Assembly: GCA_018806915.1 (NCBI GenBank)
Contig: JAGKQI010000044.1
Span: 62,001 to 126,000, forward strand
Origin: Phytophthora colocasiae
Taxonomy: Eukaryota > Oomycota > Peronosporomycetes > Peronosporales > Peronosporaceae
Direction of reading: 5' to 3'
Length of the DNA: 64,000 nt
The translations under genes and the position numbers were made by a program. This document shows, one piece after another, positions 1-10,475 of the stretch (within the stretch, counting starts at the first letter, position 1; each line of letters opens with the position of its first letter). Below the pieces are notes generated by a model. The model had not been told where the DNA came from, searched no databases, and was given only the letters and a program-made list of their open reading frames with translations.

Positions 1-471
1 AGCAAACACAATGGCCTCGATGCTCTTGTCCTCATTGAAGGCGTGCGGGACCGTGTCCCGACTGATCTCCTGGTACTTGGGCTCCACCATGCGACTCTTG
101 CTCGGCAGGTTGATCCACAGCTGCAGACCGTGAGCCGGCACTTCGCTCTTGGGCATCTCCGCGTGCATGATGCCTCTACCTGGGGTCATCCACTGCAGGT
201 CTTCCGGTCGCAGCTCGCCCTTGTTGCCCAGGAAGTCCTCGTGGCACATGTGGCCCTTGGACGTCGGCAGCACGTACGTGACGGTATCGAAGCCGCGGTG
301 CGGGTGGTCTGGGAATCCGCCGGGGAGACCCACGTTGAACTCGTCCAGCATCAGGAACGGGTCGAGGTTGCGCAGTCGAGTGGTGCCGATGGAGCGGTGC
401 ACACGCGCGCCGGCGCCTTCTCCCTGCTCGCGAGCCACGAACTTCTTGGCGATGGTGCGGGGCGTGAACAT
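1..471 (-). CDS. Pirin family protein, copy 1 (3' part outside the window)
   Basis: The gene runs off the left edge, and only the N-terminal 157 residues are visible. Translation from the ATG at 469-471 matches pirin copy 2 (9591-10475) almost exactly. It includes the cupin metal-binding motifs HPHRGFETVTYV and PGRGIMHAEMP, whose two His, one His and one Glu correspond to the iron ligands of human pirin. Pirins are bicupin Fe proteins reported as nuclear transcription co-factors and, in some organisms, as quercetin 2,3-dioxygenases; which role applies here is unknown. The copy is transcribed away from copy 2. Nothing visible is broken, but the 3' half cannot be judged. Confidence 0.9.
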   Translation of the reverse strand, partial: MFTPRTIAKKFVAREQGEGAGARVHRSIGTTRLRNLDPFLMLDEFNVGLPGGFPDHPHRGFDTVTYVLPTSKGHMCHEDFLGNKGELRPEDLQWMTPGRGIMHAEMPKSEVPAHGLQLWINLPSKSRMVEPKYQEISRDTVPHAFNEDKSIEAIVFA

Positions 472-1074
472 CTTCTTGCCGATGGACTTGAGCGAACTCG
501 TGGTTGTTGTTGGTGGATTGGGCGACTTGGGCGCTCGGATGGAAGTTGGGGAATGACCAGCAAGAAGCGATGCGATGCGATACGAGGTGATGCCGATCAG
601 CGGGTGCGACAGCGTTTTGATGCGCTGTTGATACTTGAGTGTGTCTGGATTGGTGGAAAAGGCGGAGAGGGTGCTGTGATTGGTCGGGAGGAGATGTTTA
701 CGAAAGCGATTGATGCGTCTTGGTTGCGTTGACTTGGCGGTTGTATGCGTTCATAGAAGCGACATGTTGCCACGTCACGCGTTCTGGTGGTACCCGCAAT
801 CAAACTAGCGAGACGGCAGGCACGCTGCTGCTTGGCAAGCAAGATCCATCACCGGCACAAGACTCGAGAGCTGTTGGATTTTCTGTTTGAGAAGACGAGG
901 AACGAGTATGATTGCGTTGGTGGAGAAGGCCACGTGGACGGACAGGGCCGGGAACGAATTCTAAACGTTTTGTGCTGTCGACTTAAAGGTCAGAGTTAGA
1001 AATCGAACTGCGTTTCGCCACCGCTTCTGATAGTTGCTTATTGTTCACGTACATACCCATTGGTGAACGAGCAC
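1..1074. repeat. Left arm of a large inverted duplication (pirin 5' region)
   Basis: This arm is the reverse complement of 8988-10061. Paired positions add to 10062 over the whole length, so there is no net indel. I noticed only three substitutions between the arms within the coding part. The arm holds the first 157 codons of a pirin gene and about 600 bases of its upstream region. Similarity ends abruptly after base 1074. The left limit is the window edge, so the arm may extend further. Confidence 0.93.
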
Positions 1075-1260
1075 GTGTACACTGTACATCGGAAGTAGTC
1101 TGTTAAAGGGCTTACGCTTTACAAGATAAGGTCGAATTGTTATAAAAGATGGAGCAGCAGAAGGAAACTTTCGCGTTGGTATTCAATACAGTACTACATG
1201 TATTGATATGGATGAATATCATCATCTATCGGACTATACTTGAAAATTGTATTCGAAATA

Positions 1261-3775
1261 TTAACCCCCCCAGCCCGAAGGAAAAAATTTGCGCCCATCG
1301 ACTGAACTATCGTGTATTGAAGGGGTAGGGTTTTGCTACTAAATCAAAGATAAAACTTATCCTGTCCGGTTACAAAACTCATGCGAACCCCCACCCCTTG
1401 ATGTGGGCAGCGTTGCTATCGTGTCCCGATGTATTTATCATGTGCGGTGAATGGACATTATACAGGGTATGTGCGATTTATCATGTCCAGAGCGGCGAGA
1501 GAAATGTCAGTAGAAATAGAGACCATGCGCTCATGTGAAAGAGACATTGCTATTTTTGTCGATATTTAGACTCGCAAATCAGTGCTCAATGCGTATATTC
1601 AAACCAAGTCAAAATCTCTACGCTTCCAGCAATCGTTGATGGCGTGACCACCTTCCCGCCAGCATTCAGGGATTGCTGGCATCTGCAGCCACTCGACGGC
1701 GTCGTGGCGTCCCATCGATGTCAGACACTTCCCCACCGTCCGTCACCCGCACGCGCACTATCTTCTTTTTGTTCTTGTCAGGCACAACTTGAGTGTCCAG
1801 ACCTTTCCGACCTGTCACCACGGTCCCAACGCTATAGTACACCATAGTAAGTAGCTCCACGCTAGCGGGATGGAAGTGTAGAAGCGATCCATGACGATGA
1901 GTCGCATTGTGTTAGGCCGCTCGTTTCCAAAAGCCGCACGCAGATTGCGCACTACCGCCACAGGACCAGTTCTCTCTTCACGCAGTGATACGCCGTTTAT
2001 TGTTCCTGCTTTACCTAAGTAAGCTTCAAACCTGTACCATACAAGATAGCAGGAACACGTATCAGTATTAGACACGATAACAGACTTTAGTTGTCAAAAA
2101 AAAAAACGAGCGTGTCAGCAGACACGCCCGTGTACCTACCGAATACAGTAAGCAGTGTACGAATAGCACAGCATAAACAGCTAGGTACCGTATTTGAGCG
2201 GCTTGTCCTTCATATACACTCGCATACGGTTGAACGACGATCTCGACGTAACATAGCTTCGCCGAAAGCCATGATACGGGTTGGTTTGTATCCGGTATCA
2301 TGGTAGTAGCAATATCTTCCCACAGACGCGGTATCATGAAGTAGAACAGTGCATTCACGGGGCTAGTGGCGGCGGAAGCTTCCTCACTGGGACCGTATAA
2401 ACCATCAAAAAGGTCCGGGCAGTCGTCTTGCATTGCATGTGGTTGGCGGGCCTCGTATGGGCCTTCCATTTAGGAAAAGGCAGCTGAGCTCCAAACTCCA
2501 CGTCTTGTTTATTACTGAACCCGTCATCGTTCTCTCCTCCGACTCTAGCGCGGCGTAGTCTGGCAACAAGATACCAGCCTTTGTGACGTTGATATCTGCT
2601 GATATAATACAGGTTAGAAATTGTTATCGTGTACACTAAACTTGTATCAGACACGATATCAAACCTGTTGACTTGGGATTCTACAGACTCGAAGTCTTCA
2701 GCAGACTCTTCTGCGCTTGCAAAGCGGAGTCGCTACCACTATCACTGTTCGATATATGAGGTGATGTGGGGCCCATTCGTATCTCCGTATCGTCGTCGGA
2801 AGCAACTTCTGCAAAGGCTGCATCCAAGTTGCGTTGCTCTTGCGTAAGGTTACCTGTAACCACAGCTAAACAAACACATCCGTGAAAACTAAGCCTCGAA
2901 CATCACGTAATCAATAGCGCGCGTACCATTGCTTACCGGTGCTTGTGGCGTTGCGATAGGAGAAGAACGGCAGGGCTAACTGATGGTGCCGTACACGATA
3001 CAAGAAATATGTTAACATGTATCGTACTTGATAAGTAGGAATGAAAATTATACCTTGGTCTTCGAAACCAGCCGACTCTTGTCCTCGGTGTCCCAGCTCG
3101 GTAGTGTAATTCGTTGAATGAGTCGATGCCAGGCGTTGTCCGACATCTAGAATATCGGGATTGTTAGTATTTGGACGCGTGACAACATAAATCACACGCA
3201 TTACCGTCACTTCCACCACGAGTTTGGCTGTTTGAGGGCTGCTCTGTGGTCTTCTCTGCTTCCTGGCGCTCCAAATCGGCTGCAAAAACACAATAGTGGT
3301 CAGAAATCAGCACATTCAGCTCTAAACGCTGCAGAATACCTTTGTCGAGCTCGTCCAGAGGGTGGCAATACGTGTGCTCGGCCTCGAGCTCCCGCGGTCG
3401 CTTTGACGACCATCCTTCCTTGAGCAGCTCCGACCACCGACGGCGAAACGCCGACATCTCTCTCTCCCCGCAAAATCTCGAATGACAGCCAACCGTCTGG
3501 TCTGGCGTGCCAAAACCCTTTACGTTCTAATAGAGGTACTTGGCGCGCTTCCCGTTACCTCTCTCAGCTAATATTTTGGAAATCCGTCCCATGTACACGT
3601 GCCCAGCTTTTCTGTACATGATCCCCCGTCTGCACACACATCACCTTCCCCTAGTTGACGGTAAATTTGTATGCATCCTTACAAAAACCAAGTCTAAATT
3701 CCTTATCCTGTATTAGACACGATAAGACCCTTTTCTTATCGTGGCTAATACAAGGCTTCGGGCTGGGGGGGTTAA
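1261..3775 (-). mobile_element. piggyBac-type DNA transposon, degenerate
   Basis: The element is bounded by TTAA at both ends (1261-1264 and 3772-3775), the target duplication diagnostic of piggyBac. Directly inside lies a perfect 16-base terminal inverted repeat that starts with seven C's (1265-1280 against 3756-3771). The total length is about 2.5 kb. The minus strand carries fragments of a piggyBac (DDE_Tnp_1_7) transposase. Short motifs resembling TATTAGACACGATAA recur inside (near 2066, 2645 and 3711). Both ends are intact while the coding part is degraded, so the element is probably non-autonomous now. Confidence 0.85.
1640..3457 (-). pseudogene. piggyBac transposase remnant
   Basis: The coding fragments lie in several frames between 3457 and about 1640. 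In order they are: an N-terminal piece beginning MSAFRRRWSELLKEGW with a W-x-x-L-x-x-x-GW pattern typical of oomycete piggyBac proteins; an acidic serine/aspartate stretch (near 2700-2860); a piece with NALFYFMIPRLWEDI (near 2330); a catalytic-core piece with VMDRFYTSIPLA (near 1900); and a C-terminal piece with YSVGTVVTGRKGL (near 1820). Some gaps could be short introns, since candidate GT..AG borders exist near 2045-2150 and 2580-2665. The frames still do not join cleanly, so a functional enzyme is unlikely. Confidence 0.72.
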
Positions 3776-3985
3776 CGAATCAGAATGTGAAATCAACATT
3801 TTATCCAATAGACGGCTAAACAAACAAACATATCTGCGAATCAAATGACTAGGGTTAGGTGAGTCCTCTAAGCCACACGTTCGGACGTATCGGGTCCGAA
3901 GGGAGACCAAAATATCTATAAGCGCAGTCAAACTTTAAGTCAGGGACGTATCACTACCATATTTCAATTTTATCGGACCTTTGCA

Positions 3986-6025
3986 ATGGGTTTAGAGGAG
4001 CTGCAGCCGGGCAACACGTTGCGGGCTAAGGCTACCGCAATCGGCGCCTTTAAGAAGTTTTTGAAGGCGGAACAGGTTACAGAAGAGTATATAAAGGAAT
4101 GCATTGAGTGTGATGAGAGTGGAAAGTGTTTTGTGGTCGTAATGGATAGGTTTGGAATGTATCTTGCATTTAGTAGTGGTGCGAAGGGCAAACAACTAGC
4201 TAGAAACACTGCCATGCAGTACTATAGACAAGCTAAGCTGTCGATGCTAGACCAATTTCCCCAACATCGAGCAGCGCTAGAATCGCGATTGCTCAAAATG
4301 GGGAAGACACTTGACAGCTTCTGTTTGAAGCGAGAAGGTGGTGGGTATGTTAGCAAAGCCACTCCTTGCCTAAAAGCCGATTTGAAACGAATGCTTGTAT
4401 ATTTGTATAGCAATGCTTGTTGTGAAACTGACTACCAAGACGCTGCTGTGTTGTGTCTGCTTTGGTATCTTGTTGGCCGTGCCTCTGATCTCGCTATGCT
4501 ACAGAAGCAGAACGTAAGTGTTGATGCTGGTGGTGTGCTGTTCCTACGCTTGATCCGGATGAAAACATCGGAGGAACAAGGTCTCTCGCTTTTTCCTGAT
4601 GCTGACTTCCACACCTGCCCGTTGGTTGCTACGGCGCTCGCCTTGATTGTCCAATCCGCACCGACCCGAGATTTAATTGGCAACCTCCCATTACCGACGA
4701 CGAAACTTCCGACGACGCTGTCTGCTGATATACCTCTTGTTGAGCTGCTCAACGCCCCAGCTGCCAAAACCACGCTTGCCACTCCGACTGCCAAAGGTAC
4801 GGATACCTCACCAACAATATACTCACACGTCAACCGCATATTGGATCGCGTTGCACCCGCTGCAGGGGTCGGAAAGGCACTGAGCTCGCACTCGTTTCGC
4901 CGCGGAGGAGCTCAGCACGCCAACGGATGTGAGGAGTTGACGGAGCGCAAGATATTTGAGCGTGGTTCCTGGAATATGAGCACAACGAACAAGGGATTCA
5001 ATTACATATTCAACACAAGCAAAGAAGACCACAAAGTTGCAAAGGTGTTGGCGGGTACAAACCAATGGAAGCCGTGACACTTCAAGATCTTAGCAGCTTT
5101 GACTCCCAGACGCTTGAACGAATCGGAGATGTGCAGCGGCTTTTGTTCGCGTCATGTTTCAATCTTGCCACGAATAGCCTCAACGTTGATCGCCAAGTTA
5201 TCCAAGTTCTCCCCCCGCTGCTGTGTTTCGCCACTTCCCGTATTTGAAGGCTCTAAACCCGGGCAGCCCAGCCATCACTCGCATCGAAAATGCCGTGACG
5301 CTTAGTGGTAACACATTCGCGGATCTTCTGGCTTGGTCTTCGCACCTCGCGCTTCCAGCTGGCATCTCCTCAAGCATGGCAACTTCTGCGGTCAGCTCTA
5401 TAGTAACCCAAACGACGAACAGAAGATAATCGATCACCAAGCTGCTATCATTAAGCACTTAATCGATCACTCAAAGCGCCAAGATGAGCGAATGGATGCC
5501 CTAGAGGGGAAGATCAGCACTAAACCGACCACGACAAGCAAGCGTGATAACTGCGAAACCACACAAGAATCTGACGTGAGTACACCAAAGAAGAAGCAGC
5601 GAAGAACCGGGGTCACTCACCTTCATGCAACGTGGTTCGCCTGGTATGCACAACAGCCTCGCTGGCAGGCCGAAGAACCGAAGCGACAGCGGTCGAAAGC
5701 TAAGCTCCTCGTGGCCTTCATGAAACTTTTCTTGGTGGAAGGCTTCAGGCTTGATCCAAGCGTTGCCAGCTACCGTGACGACGTACTTGAGCTTGGCAAG
5801 ATTGCAGAACAGGAAATTATCAGCTTCTTACGAGCGCATCATATCTCGTCGCGTGGTTCTAGCGCAGTACTCAAACACCTGCAGACGCTGCATACGGAAG
5901 GTAAGCTGAACAGTCACATCACTTGCTTCCAGCGTCTACTTCGCTTATCAGCAATTCAAGACCCTGCACCCGGATACACGCAAGATATCCTAGAGATGAC
6001 CTGCACGACACCGCAGAGGCATTAA
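3986..6025 (+). pseudogene. Crypton-like tyrosine recombinase, frameshifted
   Basis: The first open part (3986-5077, 363 codons from an ATG) has the layout of a tyrosine recombinase. An N-terminal SAM-like DNA-binding region is followed by a catalytic domain with the first Arg in LVGRASDLAML, the H-x-x-R box in SSHSFRRGG, and a C-terminal SWNMSTTNKGFNYIF segment with a candidate nucleophile Tyr. Homologous-looking text continues downstream in other frames (5065-5247, 5223-5429, 5333-6025). Each step moves the frame by -1, so single-base losses near 5070, 5225 and 5400 would explain the break. The tail contains a coiled-coil stretch and a conserved-looking C-terminal domain (THLHATWFAWYAQQPRW). 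Cryptons are DNA transposons that use tyrosine recombinases and lack terminal inverted repeats. I saw no clear element ends. The assignment rests on motifs only. Confidence 0.68.
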
Positions 6026-6117
6026 ATAAAACCAATGAACACGATAATTAACGTACGGGAAGCGCCGGGGATTAGAGAAGTGAGAGGCTTCCACGTGTTA
6101 AAATAATGAGTGGCTGT

Positions 6118-6262
6118 CGAGAATAGCAAAAAACCTTATCAGAAGATACCAAAAAACCTTAGTATTGTCGATAATAGCCAAAAAACCTTGTCAGGATTAC
6201 CCGAAAAACCTTGCCACACTTTGTCGAGGATAGCCATAAAACCTTGTCGTAAAAAGCCGAAA
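6118..6262 (+). repeat. Degenerate tandem repeat upstream of the HTH/C48 gene
   Basis: About six imperfect units of 24-29 bases share the core AAAAAACCTTGTC, several preceded by ATAGCC. The array ends about 50 bases before the ATG of the C48 protease gene. It may be a 5' leader or subterminal repeats of a mobile element. Confidence 0.7.
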
Positions 6263-6312
6263 ACCATTTGCGTGCTTCACTTTTGAATTCTCCAGAAGCC
6301 CCCACAGACAAA

Positions 6313-7881
6313 ATGGAAGAAACAACCCAGCACACAATTGCCGAGAAGATAGAGATCGTTCTTGAAGTGAAGAGACAAATGTGGAGTGCTGAAGAAGCAT
6401 CAGAAGCGTTGATGATCCCTCGCACGACACTGCTGGGATATTTTGCCATGGAGGAGGAACTAATTTCCACTGACGTCGACCCATTGTCTAAGCGAATCAC
6501 TCGTCCTGGCCTGCCTGCTCCAACGTTGAGCTCAGAGATTGAGGTCGCTGATCTTATCAAGCGAAACGCTTCGGATGGTGAAATGATGTCGCGCAATGCC
6601 ATATTGGAGGAGGCCGTTAACAAGATCCCAAGTCTTCAAGGAAAGTCGATCAGCGCACTCAACTCTTGGTTAACACGCTTTATCATCCGCAACAACCTCA
6701 CAGGAAGCGTCGCACGCTACCCTAAGAAAACCAAATCGAGCGAATCACTCTCCCCACATTCTGCAAAGAAGGCAAAGAAAACTCACGAGCAAGTTCGAGC
6801 GTCGAGTTTACCAGAAAAATCGAAGCCGTCGAGTTTACCCGAAAAGACCAAGTCGTCGAGTATACCCGAAAAGACCAAGTCGTCGAGTATACCCGAAAAA
6901 TCGAAGCCGTCGAGTTTATCCGAAAAGACCAAGTCGTCGGGTTTACCCGAAAAATCGAAGTCGTCGAGTATACCCGAAAAATCGAAGCCGTCGAGTTTAC
7001 CCGAAAAGAACAAGTCGTCGAGTTTACCCGACAAATCGAAGCCGTCGAGGTTACCCCGACAAATTGCAGGATCTAAACGTTTTCCAGTGGAGTTTGATGA
7101 AAGCGAAGAGGACGAGAAGCCTACTCCAAAGGGAATCACTAAAAAGGTTGATTCTGTAGTGTGCAGTACTTCGGCAGTTTGCTTCAGACCTTGTGAGACT
7201 TCCTACACTCTTGTTGTTACGGAGAGGAGCTTGAGGCGACTGAATTCTGGAGAATGGCTGGACGATTCTCTGATGTCGTATTTCATTCGAAAACACATCC
7301 CTTCAAACAGCAAAACGTTTAACTTTGACTGCCAATTGTTCGGCACAATTCTGAGCGCGTACAAAAGAAACAAAAACAGTATGAGTGCAATGTACGATGA
7401 AGTATGCGGTATCACGGCACGATTTCCGTACGAGAAGTACCGTATTATACTGGTTCCTGTGTGCATGAATCTCCATTGGAGCTTCGTAGTTCTGCAAAAT
7501 CCAGTACTTGCCATCGATGGGCTAAAGCCATACTTTCTCCACGTCGACTTAAAAACGTATCACTCCACCCAAGAGATCAAGAACCTTCTTGCTGGATATT
7601 TCAAGTTGGAGGCGCTGAAAAAGTATGGCACGAAGGCAGTCTCATACGCCACCAAGTCCGTACAGACTACGCCGACTCAGCGCAACAACTTTGACTGCGG
7701 CGTCTTCGTGTTGTACTTCATGCGCGAAGTGAATCGAGCTCTTGTTTGCGATCCAAACTTCTTGCTCCTGCTAAACATCAAAAGCACATGCAGCGTTTCA
7801 CGAAAGATCAAGCTCAACATGGATATCGTGCGCACGAGTTTCAAGAATATCCTGCTCAAGGATCAACAACAGCAATTGTAG
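6313..7881 (+). CDS. HTH-domain protein with Ulp1-like (C48) cysteine protease
   Basis: The first ATG in the open frame is at 6313, giving 522 residues. Residues 5-60 look like a helix-turn-helix (AEKIEIVLEVKRQMWSAEEA, then a recognition-helix-like stretch), followed by a second helical region reminiscent of CENP-B/Tc5-type DNA-binding domains. A basic linker holds about nine to ten copies of a 9-residue repeat (SSLPEKSKP type). The C-terminal 240 residues form an Ulp1/SENP-like peptidase: GEWLDDSLMSYFIRKH, catalytic His in NLHWSFVV, Asp in HVDLKT, and Gln/Cys in PTQRNNFDCGVF. All catalytic positions are present, so the protease could be active on SUMO-like conjugates. The DNA-binding domain and the transposon neighbourhood suggest a mobile-element protein rather than a cellular deSUMOylase. 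Confidence 0.78.
   Translation: MEETTQHTIAEKIEIVLEVKRQMWSAEEASEALMIPRTTLLGYFAMEEELISTDVDPLSKRITRPGLPAPTLSSEIEVADLIKRNASDGEMMSRNAILEEAVNKIPSLQGKSISALNSWLTRFIIRNNLTGSVARYPKKTKSSESLSPHSAKKAKKTHEQVRASSLPEKSKPSSLPEKTKSSSIPEKTKSSSIPEKSKPSSLSEKTKSSGLPEKSKSSSIPEKSKPSSLPEKNKSSSLPDKSKPSRLPRQIAGSKRFPVEFDESEEDEKPTPKGITKKVDSVVCSTSAVCFRPCETSYTLVVTERSLRRLNSGEWLDDSLMSYFIRKHIPSNSKTFNFDCQLFGTILSAYKRNKNSMSAMYDEVCGITARFPYEKYRIILVPVCMNLHWSFVVLQNPVLAIDGLKPYFLHVDLKTYHSTQEIKNLLAGYFKLEALKKYGTKAVSYATKSVQTTPTQRNNFDCGVFVLYFMREVNRALVCDPNFLLLLNIKSTCSVSRKIKLNMDIVRTSFKNILLKDQQQQL
6802..7062 (+). repeat. 27-base coding tandem repeat (9-residue units)
   Basis: Nine full units and one partial unit of 27 bases encode S-S-L/I-P-E-K-S/T-K-P/S. 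The variants alternate (L/I, S/T and P/S positions), which suggests repeated unit duplication. The array lies between the HTH region and the C48 domain and makes a flexible, Lys/Ser-rich linker. Confidence 0.9.
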
Positions 7882-8852
7882 GAACATCAGAAACGCAGGC
7901 TCAATTCCGTGTTAGAACCACCCAATAGTAATTGCACCTGAATATTGGACAGCTAGCGCGAGCGTTTACTTGGTCGACTGGGAACCAACATTCGAGCATC
8001 GCGAGAACTCCCACCAAAGGCTATCGCTGTCTTTCGCAAAGAGCGCCGAGCTCTCGTACATCGCACCTACATCGAGCACGAAGCCAAAAAAGACAATTCT
8101 TTAAACATAACAGAGGGATAATAAAACACGGCGGTTGGGTTGCAAACGACAGTCTATTACAAGTTTATCAGTAGTGAGCAAGAAGCACTCGCACAACAAT
8201 GTTAACCGCTAGGAACAGAACACAAAGCTTAACCTCCTTTCGGAACAGCAATGTTAACCTCTGAACCATGCACACAAAGTTGATCCGCAAGAAATCTCAG
8301 GTCACTCACACACAAACGCACACACACGAACAATGGACAGCAGCAACGACTTGGGCACTAGGGAGAAAAAATTGGAGAATGACAAAATTTTTGGGTCCAT
8401 CAATTTTTTGTGATGTTATTACGAGGATGTGTTTTTACGTTAAAAAAATCTTGCTCTTTATACCAGCTGTTCCACATTTTTGGTACCGGTCCACTAGGTC
8501 CGAGGTCCGATAAATTTTGGTATGGTAATCTGTTACGAGTCGGAACTTACGACGTAGCATTTTAATCCTTTTCTTTAGAAGTGAGCAGCAAGGTAATCGT
8601 GCCACAAAGCGTCGTAAAATAAGCAGAAGAACAGAATACTACAGGTGAAGTCATTAATTGCTGAAGTGTTTTGTATTGTATATTCACAGCGAATTTATTT
8701 GACACGAAAGTAAAATACCAGGGACACATACACAACTCGCATGTGAAGCATCAGGGTTCTTTGTGAAGATACCAGTACATATTGGGCATGCTGTTTATCA
8801 ATTGCATTTTCGTAATAATATATGCAGCTAGCCTAATGCTAACGACCTTCAT
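7882..8852. other. Gene-free stretch
   Basis: I see no supported gene. The stretch contains a short CA-rich run (about 8290-8330) and AT-rich sequence. Short open frames here have no recognisable motifs. Confidence 0.6.
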
Positions 8853-8973
8853 AGCATACAATATACATGGCAACAACGGCGACAATCACCACTGCATAAG
8901 CCACAAGAGCAGCGGTCTGCCAACTCCGTGCCACGACGTCAACGACGTCATTCAACGACAGCGGTTGCCGATC
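8853..8973 (-). pseudogene. 3' tail of a third pirin copy
   Basis: This stretch is the reverse complement of the end of pirin copy 2 and its 3' flank (10456-10582). It covers the last codons, the stop and about 100 bases beyond, with several substitutions and a small indel. The rest of that gene is missing: immediately to the right begins the upstream region of pirin copy 2 in the opposite orientation. It therefore marks a rearrangement junction and is more diverged than the 1-1074/8988-10061 pair. Confidence 0.85.
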
Positions 8974-8987
8974 TATGATATGTGAAG

Positions 8988-10061
8988 GTGCTCGTTCACC
9001 AATGGGTATGTACGTGAACAATAAGCAACTATCAGAAGCGGTGGCGAAACGCAGTTCGATTTCTAACTCTGACCTTTAAGTCGACAGCACAAAACGTTTA
9101 GAATTCGTTCCCGGCCCTGTCCGTCCACGTGGCCTTCTCCACCAACGCAATCATACTCGTTCCTCGTCTTCTCAAACAGAAAATCCAACAGCTCTCGAGT
9201 CTTGTGCCGGTGATGGATCTTGCTTGCCAAGCAGCAGCGTGCCTGCCGTCTCGCTAGTTTGATTGCGGGTACCACCAGAACGCGTGACGTGGCAACATGT
9301 CGCTTCTATGAACGCATACAACCGCCAAGTCAACGCAACCAAGACGCATCAATCGCTTTCGTAAACATCTCCTCCCGACCAATCACAGCACCCTCTCCGC
9401 CTTTTCCACCAATCCAGACACACTCAAGTATCAACAGCGCATCAAAACGCTGTCGCACCCGCTGATCGGCATCACCTCGTATCGCATCGCATCGCTTCTT
9501 GCTGGTCATTCCCCAACTTCCATCCGAGCGCCCAAGTCGCCCAATCCACCAACAACAACCACGAGTTCGCTCAAGTCCATCGGCAAGAAGATGTTCACGC
9601 CCCGCACCATCGCCAAGAAGTTCGTGGCTCGCGAGCAGGGAGAAGGCGCCGGCGCGCGTGTGCACCGCTCCATCGGCACCACTCGACTGCGCAACCTCGA
9701 CCCGTTCCTGATGCTGGACGAGTTCAACGTGGGTCTCCCCGGCGGATTCCCAGACCACCCGCACCGCGGCTTCGAGACCGTCACGTACGTGCTGCCGACG
9801 TCCAAGGGCCACATGTGCCACGAGGACTTCCTGGGCAACAAGGGCGAGCTGCGACCGGGAGACCTGCAGTGGATGACCCCAGGTAGAGGCATCATGCACG
9901 CGGAGATGCCCAAGAGCGAAGTGCCGGCTCACGGTCTGCAGCTGTGGATCAACCTGCCGAGCAAGAGTCGCATGGTGGAGCCCAAGTACCAAGAGATCAG
10001 TCGGGACACAGTCCCGCACGCCTTCAATGAGGACAAGAGCATCGAGGCCATTGTGTTTGCT
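8988..10061. repeat. Right arm of the large inverted duplication
   Basis: This arm pairs with 1-1074 in inverted orientation at more than 99% identity by eye. It covers the pirin copy 2 upstream region and the first 157 codons. The apparent right end is set only by the window's left edge, so the true duplication may continue through the gene. Confidence 0.93.
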
Positions 10062-10475
10062 GGAGAGGTCTTCGGCAAGCGAGGACCCATCGAGACGGCG
10101 GCGCCAGTCACGTATGTTCACTTCATGCTGCAGGCGGGGGCCAAGCTCGAGTATCCGATCCCAGAGAGCCACCACGTCTTCGTGTACGCCGTGTCGGGGA
10201 CGGGCAAGTGCGTGGAGCACTCGATCCAGCCGCACGAAGCTATCGTGCTGGAGATGAAGGGCGACGGTGTGCAATTGCAGGCCGACGAGAATGACAAGCT
10301 GGAGGTCATCGTCATGACAGGTCAGCCGCTGGAAGAGCCGGTGGTGCAGTACGGTCCGTTCGTCATGAGCACCGGAGAAGAGATCCAGCAGACGTGGATG
10401 GACTTCCAGTTGGGCAAGAACGGCTTCGAGAACGCGCACTCGTGGGCGTCGGAGATCGGCAACCGCCGTCGTTGA
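9591..10475 (+). CDS. Pirin family protein, copy 2 (complete)
   Basis: A single exon of 294 residues. The N-terminal cupin domain carries HPHRGFETVTYV and, about 45 residues on, PGRGIMHAEMP. These supply the three His and one Glu that hold iron in characterised pirins. The C-terminal cupin includes the typical stretch from VFAGEVFGKRGPIETAAP onward, up to GQPLEEPVVQYGPFVM, so length and order match the family. The ATG at 9591 is the first in frame. The same frame is open for a further 280 bases upstream without an ATG, so an upstream exon or non-AUG start cannot be excluded. High GC and strong codon bias suggest good expression. Function in oomycetes is not established; candidates are redox-sensing transcription co-factor or dioxygenase. 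Confidence 0.95.
   Translation: MFTPRTIAKKFVAREQGEGAGARVHRSIGTTRLRNLDPFLMLDEFNVGLPGGFPDHPHRGFETVTYVLPTSKGHMCHEDFLGNKGELRPGDLQWMTPGRGIMHAEMPKSEVPAHGLQLWINLPSKSRMVEPKYQEISRDTVPHAFNEDKSIEAIVFAGEVFGKRGPIETAAPVTYVHFMLQAGAKLEYPIPESHHVFVYAVSGTGKCVEHSIQPHEAIVLEMKGDGVQLQADENDKLEVIVMTGQPLEEPVVQYGPFVMSTGEEIQQTWMDFQLGKNGFENAHSWASEIGNRRR

Noticed and set aside
6802..7062. Regular repeats that could suggest a CRISPR array
   Set aside because: The units are contiguous 27-base codon repeats inside an open frame, without spacers, in a eukaryotic context.
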